A stretch of DNA of 64,000 nt from Streptomyces sp. NBC_00273. GTDB lineage: Bacteria > Actinomycetota > Actinomycetes > Streptomycetales > Streptomycetaceae. The position numbers and the translations under genes are program-made. Shown here piece by piece: positions 60,249 to 64,000 of the stretch (position 1 is the first letter of the stretch; the number at the start of each line of letters is the position of its first letter). The notes beneath the pieces were generated by a model, which was not told the origin of the DNA, made no database searches, and saw nothing but the letters and a program-made list of their open reading frames with translations. The stretch lies in NCBI RefSeq assembly GCF_036178145.1, contig NZ_CP108067.1, positions 9,935,001 through 9,999,000 on the forward strand. Direction: 5' to 3'.

Positions 60249-61246
60249 CGGGCTGTCTCCTTGGGCTGGTTGGGGACGGTGGCCGGGCCGGTCAGGGCGA
60301 AGAACACGTCGTCGAGGTCCGGGGTGTGAACGGTCAGTTCGTCCGCCTCGATGCCGGCGGAGTCGAGCCGGTCGAGAATGGAGCGCAGTTCGCGCTGACT
60401 GCCGTCGCTGGGGATGGACAGCGACAGAGCCTCGTCGTCCCGGGTGACCTCGCGCAGGGCGTCGGCAGCGGACTGGTACGCGGTCGGGCCGGTGAAGCGG
60501 AGCCGGACTTGCCCGCCCGGGACGAGCCGCTTGAGCTCCTCGGCGGTGCCCTCGGCGACGATCTTTCCGCCGTTCAACACCGCAATGCGGTCGGCCAGTT
60601 CGTCGGCCTCCTCCAGATACTGGGTGGTGAGGAAGACGGTCACGCCGTCGGCGACGAGGCTGCGGATGATGCCCCACATGTTGTGGCGGGAGCGCGGGTC
60701 GAGCCCTGTCGTCGGCTCATCGAGGAAGATGATCCGCGGGCTGCCGACCAGCGTCATCGCGAGGTCGAGGCGGCGCTTCATACCACCGGAGTAGGTGGAG
60801 GCGGGCTTCTTCGCGGCCTCCACCAGGTCGAAGCGCTCAAGGAGTTCGCGACCGACCCGCCGCCCCTCGTTCTGGGACAGATGGTGCAGGTCCGCCATGA
60901 GGAGCATGTTCTCCTCGCCGGTGATCAGGCCGTCGACGGCGGAGAACTGCCCTGTGACACCGATCGCGGCACGGACCGCCTGCGGGTCGGCGGCCAGGTC
61001 GTGCCCGCCGACGTGCAGCTCGCCGGCGTCGGCGGTGATGAGCGTGGACAGGATCTTCACGGCGGTGGTCTTTCCGGCGCCGTTCGGGCCGAGCAGCGCG
61101 AACACGGACCCGGCCGGAATGTGCAGGTCGATACCGTCGAGGACGAGCTTTTCGCCATAGGACTTGCGTAGTCCGACGGCGGAGACAGCGGTCGGCGACG
61201 GGCGACCGTCCACCCGGCTGGTCGTGGGCATGACAAATGAAGGCAT
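60245..61246 (-). CDS. ABC transporter ATPase (DrrA-like)
   Basis: The 333-residue ATPase has Walker A GPNGAGKTT, signature YSGGMKRRLDLAMTL, Walker B IIFLDEPTTGLD and the switch His region LTTQYLEEAD, then the C-terminal extension typical of DrrA proteins. AAGGGAAG precedes the ATG. It is coupled to the permease. PadR and two DUF1048 genes lie upstream in the same direction. Confidence 0.94.
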   Translation of the reverse strand: MPSFVMPTTSRVDGRPSPTAVSAVGLRKSYGEKLVLDGIDLHIPAGSVFALLGPNGAGKTTAVKILSTLITADAGELHVGGHDLAADPQAVRAAIGVTGQFSAVDGLITGEENMLLMADLHHLSQNEGRRVGRELLERFDLVEAAKKPASTYSGGMKRRLDLAMTLVGSPRIIFLDEPTTGLDPRSRHNMWGIIRSLVADGVTVFLTTQYLEEADELADRIAVLNGGKIVAEGTAEELKRLVPGGQVRLRFTGPTAYQSAADALREVTRDDEALSLSIPSDGSQRELRSILDRLDSAGIEADELTVHTPDLDDVFFALTGPATVPNQPKETAR

Positions 61247-61559
61247 GGCGACTTCCCTTTCGAAGGCAGGAGACGCAGGGGGATGCTGTTTCGGATTCGG
61301 CTCAAGCGAACGTCTGTGACGGCACGTCAGTCATGCGCATCGTCACGGGGAGGGTGTCGATCGCCCTGCCGCGGAGACTTGACCGTCGACGGTGTTGCCT
61401 GCGTCGGCAGGGCTGAGTCGGGCCTCGCCGGGGCTGCTCGGGCCACCTCGGCGGGCAGGATCTGCGGCGGCCTCTGGTAGTCGGTCGGACCGCATTTGTT
61501 CGCGCCGCGCCGAAGCGATGAGCCGTGCGTGCTATGCCCGCTGAGGTGAGCGGTGGAGG
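61247..61559. other. Gap between DUF1048 genes and ABC genes
   Basis: This 313-bp gap has no gene that I can support and no copy of the palindrome found before padR. It probably holds a separate promoter for the ABC pair. Confidence 0.4.
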
Positions 61560-61886
61560 CTACTTCCCGGCCGTGCCGGGTTCCCTGTTGAGGGATTCCT
61601 GGTAGGCGTCCGCATAGGTCGGAGAGTCCTTGATCAGGTCGTCGCAGAACGCCGCGACGTCGCTGCCGATGAGTTGCAAGACGCCCTTGCCCGCTGCGAC
61701 GCCCTCCTCGAAGAAGTCGACGATCCCGGGGAGCAGGGGCCCATCAGGCAGGTCGATCGGTCCGACCTTGAACAGGTACTTCTGCATTTCCTTGTAGACG
61801 ATCTGGTAGTCCGGTGGAAGGGCATTGACCCGAGCCGTGTGCGCCCGCCACTGCTTCTTGCCCTCGATGATGTCCTGGATGCCCAT
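61560..61886 (-). CDS. DUF1048 family protein
   Basis: The 108-residue helical protein shows the DUF1048 pattern: KKQWRAHTARVNALPPDYQI, YKEMQKYLFKVG, and AFCDDLI followed by the SLNRE end. DUF1048 proteins accompany PadR regulators and ABC exporters in Gram-positive bacteria; their function is unknown. It starts 1 base after the stop of the other DUF1048 gene. Confidence 0.85.
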   Translation of the reverse strand: MGIQDIIEGKKQWRAHTARVNALPPDYQIVYKEMQKYLFKVGPIDLPDGPLLPGIVDFFEEGVAAGKGVLQLIGSDVAAFCDDLIKDSPTYADAYQESLNREPGTAGK

Positions 61887-61887
61887 G

Positions 61888-62244
61888 TCAGCCTCCCAGC
61901 CTGCTCAATTTCCTGGCGACGTTCCTGTTCAACTGCTCGCGCCAGCGGTCGCGATAGGTTCGGGCCCCTTCGCCGCCGGCCAGTGCCGTGCAGAAGCCCC
62001 GGATGTCATCGCCGAGCACCTCCTGGACGCTCTGCCCGTCCGCCGCCGTTTCTTCGTGCAGTCCCAGGGCGGCGTCGAGGATCGGCATCAGGTTGCGGCC
62101 GGTGAAGCCCCCGTGGGGGAGGAGATCGACCTTGATCTGTTCCCACGCAGCCCGGTAGTCAACCGGCAGGGCGGCGGCCCGGGCTTCGAACGCCTTCCAT
62201 TCCCTGGTGAGATCGCTGCCTGTGATGGTCTCCCAGAAGTTCAT
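61888..62244 (-). CDS. DUF1048 family protein
   Basis: The 118-residue protein is a second DUF1048 member (REWKAFEARAAALPVDYRAA, GDDIRGFCTALAGG, WREQLNRNVARKL). It shares about the same helix pattern with its neighbour and probably forms a heteromer with it. The ATG overlaps the padR stop (ATGA). Confidence 0.85.
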   Translation of the reverse strand: MNFWETITGSDLTREWKAFEARAAALPVDYRAAWEQIKVDLLPHGGFTGRNLMPILDAALGLHEETAADGQSVQEVLGDDIRGFCTALAGGEGARTYRDRWREQLNRNVARKLSRLGG

Positions 62245-62567
62245 CGCCCGCCCTCCTTGAGCTTGTCGATGCGTGATGAGACGTACTGCCATTTCGCCCA
62301 GAACTTCGCGAGCTCCTCGCGGCCCGCGTCGTTGAGCGCGTAGAACTTGCGCGGGGGACCGACCCCGGATGGTCGCTTCGTCACCTGGACGAGTCCGTTC
62401 CTCTCCAGTCGCAGCAAGATGGTGTACACCGTCCCCTCGATGACGTCGGTGAAGCCCAGCTCGTTCAGCTGACGGGTGATGGCGTACCCGTAGGTCTCCT
62501 CGCGGTCGATGATCTCGAGCACGCACCCTTCGAGCGTGCCCTTCAGCATCTCCGTCAGGTCGTCCAT
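62241..62567 (-). CDS. PadR-family transcriptional regulator
   Basis: The 108-residue protein has the PadR winged-helix: MLKGTLEGCVLEIID, ETYGYAITRQLNELGF, EGTVYTILLRLERNGLV and PRKFYALNDAGREEL, with a short C-terminal dimer helix. It should repress its own operon and perhaps the ABC pair until a drug binds. GAGGAGG precedes the ATG; a palindrome lies over the likely promoter. Confidence 0.93.
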   Translation of the reverse strand: MDDLTEMLKGTLEGCVLEIIDREETYGYAITRQLNELGFTDVIEGTVYTILLRLERNGLVQVTKRPSGVGPPRKFYALNDAGREELAKFWAKWQYVSSRIDKLKEGGR

Positions 62568-62593
62568 CTCAAGTCTTCCTCCTCGGCGTCACC

Positions 62594-62609
62594 GGTACTG
62601 CGTAGTACC
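62594..62609. promoter_or_regulatory. Probable PadR operator
   Basis: GGTACT-GCGT-AGTACC is a perfect inverted repeat 27-42 bp before the padR start. A related ACCGAGTA direct repeat occurs at 62607 and 62630. PadR proteins bind such TAC-containing palindromes, so autorepression is likely. Confidence 0.6.
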
Positions 62610-62677
62610 GAGTACAGCTATACGGTATCACCGAGTAGTGGAGGGTTCCAGCAATCGGCGAACAGGGACCGGACCCT

Positions 62678-63094
62678 GTGATCCGCGCCGCTGCCGGCCT
62701 CGAGCGTCTGCCGCGAGCTGATCACGATCGAGTGGTGCAAAGCGTCGTCGTCGACCACGTACACGTCCCGGCGCCGCTGCGAATCGCGTCCGCACGGGAC
62801 GAACCCCGGCGCTTCGCCTACACGTGGGGGTGCCGCGACCCCGAGCACTACGCCGTTCCCCAGCTCGACCTCCGGAGGGAGTCCGGCGGGGCGGGCACCT
62901 GGCCCTCCGGCCACGGCGAGACCGGGTGCTTGGGTGCGCAGCTGGCCCGTGTCGAGATGCGGGTCGCGTTCTCCGCGCTTCTCGAGTGCGTTCCCACGCT
63001 GCGCGTGGCCGTACCGGGCGCGGAGGTTGTCCTGCGTCCCGAGACGCGGGACATCTGCGGGGTGAGGTATCTCCCGGTCGCTTGGGACGTGTGA
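62678..63094 (+). pseudogene. Cytochrome P450 C-terminal remnant
   Basis: The frame ends with the P450 heme-binding loop SGHGETGCLGAQLARVEMRV, whose Cys is the heme ligand, followed by ALLECVPTLRVAVPG and the final YLPVAW. Only about 130 of 400 residues remain, and the part before the heme loop is poorly conserved. No start signal is present. It is a decayed gene. Confidence 0.65.
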
Positions 63095-63327
63095 CCGCGA
63101 GCCAGTGACAGGTGACGCCGTCTACGGTCTCCGCCACCGCTGGGGTGCCCGCCTGCGTCGATCGTGTCTGCGGCGCCGTACTGGGACGGTGAACAGACCC
63201 CTCGCCGTGCCATGCCGGTCGGCCTGGAAAGATGGCGCCCTCGCCCACCCCACTCCACGCCGCAGCCAAGGGAATTGTGGCGGTCCGAGAAGAGGCGCGC
63301 CTCGCAGATCGCTCCCGGGTGCTCATG
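63095..63327. other. Intergenic, nothing recognised
   Basis: The stretch lies between the P450 remnant and the end of the MerR gene. No frame with a start signal and no strong hairpin are visible. Confidence 0.35.
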
Positions 63328-64000
63328 TCATGCGTTCAGTTGGGCGCGAATGAGCGAGTCGAGTCGTTCCCACGCCGGGGACGAAGCGTTGACCCTGCCC
63401 TGGATGAGGGCGGGGATCTCGGAGCCCGTATCCAGCCCGGGCCGTTCGTCGGGCCCGTAGCGCTCCCGATTCGCCTCGGCGATACGGCGGGCGAGGTCGT
63501 CGAGGCGCGGGTCGTCGGCGTCGAGGTCGTGCGCGTGGTCGTAGCCGAGGAAGAGCTGCCGTAGCGCCGGGTCGGCCAAGATCTGGGCCTGGTCGTGAAA
63601 CAGGGTGATCGCACGGTCCGGGTGGGTGGCGAACACGAGGATCCACAAGTCGCGTTGCAGGTCCACCCATCGAGGCGTGAATCCCCAACGGGCCAGGTCC
63701 TCCAGATGGGCGACGACTTCGCCGGGGAGCGGTACCAGCCGCCCGGCGGCGAGCCGGTGCAGCCGCCCCTGTGTTTCCTGCAGGCTGCGGATGCGGGCGC
63801 CGAGTTCGTCGTCGATCTCTCCCAGCGCCTGCCGGAATTCCTCGTCGCTTGCCGCTCTCAGATCCCGGATACGAGCCAGAGGGACGCCGGCTTCTGCCAG
63901 TGTCCGGATCTTGATCAGTTCGACGGCGTCGTTCGCACCGTACCGCCGGTAGCCGGACGCGTCGCGGTCGGGTTCGGGGAGCAACCCCTTGTCGTGGTAG
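63328..64000 (-). CDS. MerR-family regulator, partial (start outside window)
   Basis: The 224 visible residues begin YHDKGLLPEPDRDASGYRRY, the wing of a MerR DNA-binding domain; the first helix-turn-helix lies beyond base 64000. It continues with the dimer helix (RIRDLRAASDEEFRQALGEI) and an effector region of about 130 residues with WVDLQRDLWILVFATHPDR, similar to TipA-like/TAS-type regulators. Target genes are not visible. Confidence 0.88.
   Translation of the reverse strand, partial: YHDKGLLPEPDRDASGYRRYGANDAVELIKIRTLAEAGVPLARIRDLRAASDEEFRQALGEIDDELGARIRSLQETQGRLHRLAAGRLVPLPGEVVAHLEDLARWGFTPRWVDLQRDLWILVFATHPDRAITLFHDQAQILADPALRQLFLGYDHAHDLDADDPRLDDLARRIAEANRERYGPDERPGLDTGSEIPALIQGRVNASSPAWERLDSLIRAQLNA

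Noticed and set aside
1..64000. tRNA, rRNA, CRISPR, integrase, attachment sites
   Set aside because: No cloverleaf-like sequence, regular spacer array, tyrosine or serine recombinase frame, or flanking direct repeat was seen by eye.

Overview
The window is high-GC actinobacterial DNA and looks like Streptomyces. Third codon positions are strongly G/C, GTG starts are common, many genes overlap as ATGA or GTGA, and families typical of streptomycetes are present (DUF5988, DUF6223, DUF1048/PadR). I see no rRNA, tRNA, CRISPR array or intact insertion sequence. All calls come from reading the sequence; no database search was possible.

Left part, about 0.5-16.1 kb: a dormancy/hypoxia-type block resembling the DosR/OsdR regulons of Mycobacterium and Streptomyces. 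It holds phosphoketolase, a tandem universal stress protein, a NarL-type regulator (DevR/OsdR-like), a STAS protein, an FMN-binding-type protein, a two-GAF histidine kinase (DevS/OsdK-like), PPK2 and a SulP transporter. It continues with a broken pyruvate phosphate dikinase, an IS5-type transposase remnant, a 5'-truncated EF-hand gene, a DUF5988 gene, a PfkB kinase coupled to a damaged Hsp20 gene, and a truncated APC permease. Several intergenic sites resemble Dos boxes.

Middle part, 16.2-43 kb: a KdpD paralogue that has lost its catalytic residues; a three-gene operon of long helical proteins plus a lipoprotein (possibly type VII secretion related); a kdpF-kdpD-RCK potassium operon; and a CPA1 antiporter. 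These are followed by membrane proteins, two paralogous GNAT loci with a shared promoter/leader layout, an orphan KdpE next to a four-helix membrane protein, an SDR/bL37-like/GNAT/hydrolase operon, and a NarL-type two-component pair.

Right part, 43-59.3 kb: a complete potassium block. The leftward kdpF-A-B-C-E-D operon is preceded by a 27-residue membrane peptide. Next to it are a kinase-less DUF4118 protein with a third kdpF, a KimA-like APC transporter, an orphan second KdpB and a second APC transporter. The remainder (59.4-64 kb) is a PadR/DUF1048/ABC drug-export-type cluster, a cytochrome P450 remnant and a partial MerR regulator.

The most interesting signal is a direct repeat with 11-bp period (half-site CGTCA on the coding strand, TGACG on the other). 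It recurs upstream of most potassium genes and also upstream of the two GNAT loci, the orphan kdpE and a membrane-protein gene. I read it as the operator of the KdpE regulators, which would define a potassium regulon covering about 37 kb of this window. Both GNAT loci place this operator at the same distance from a similar leader that can encode a short peptide with a DDRPP core.
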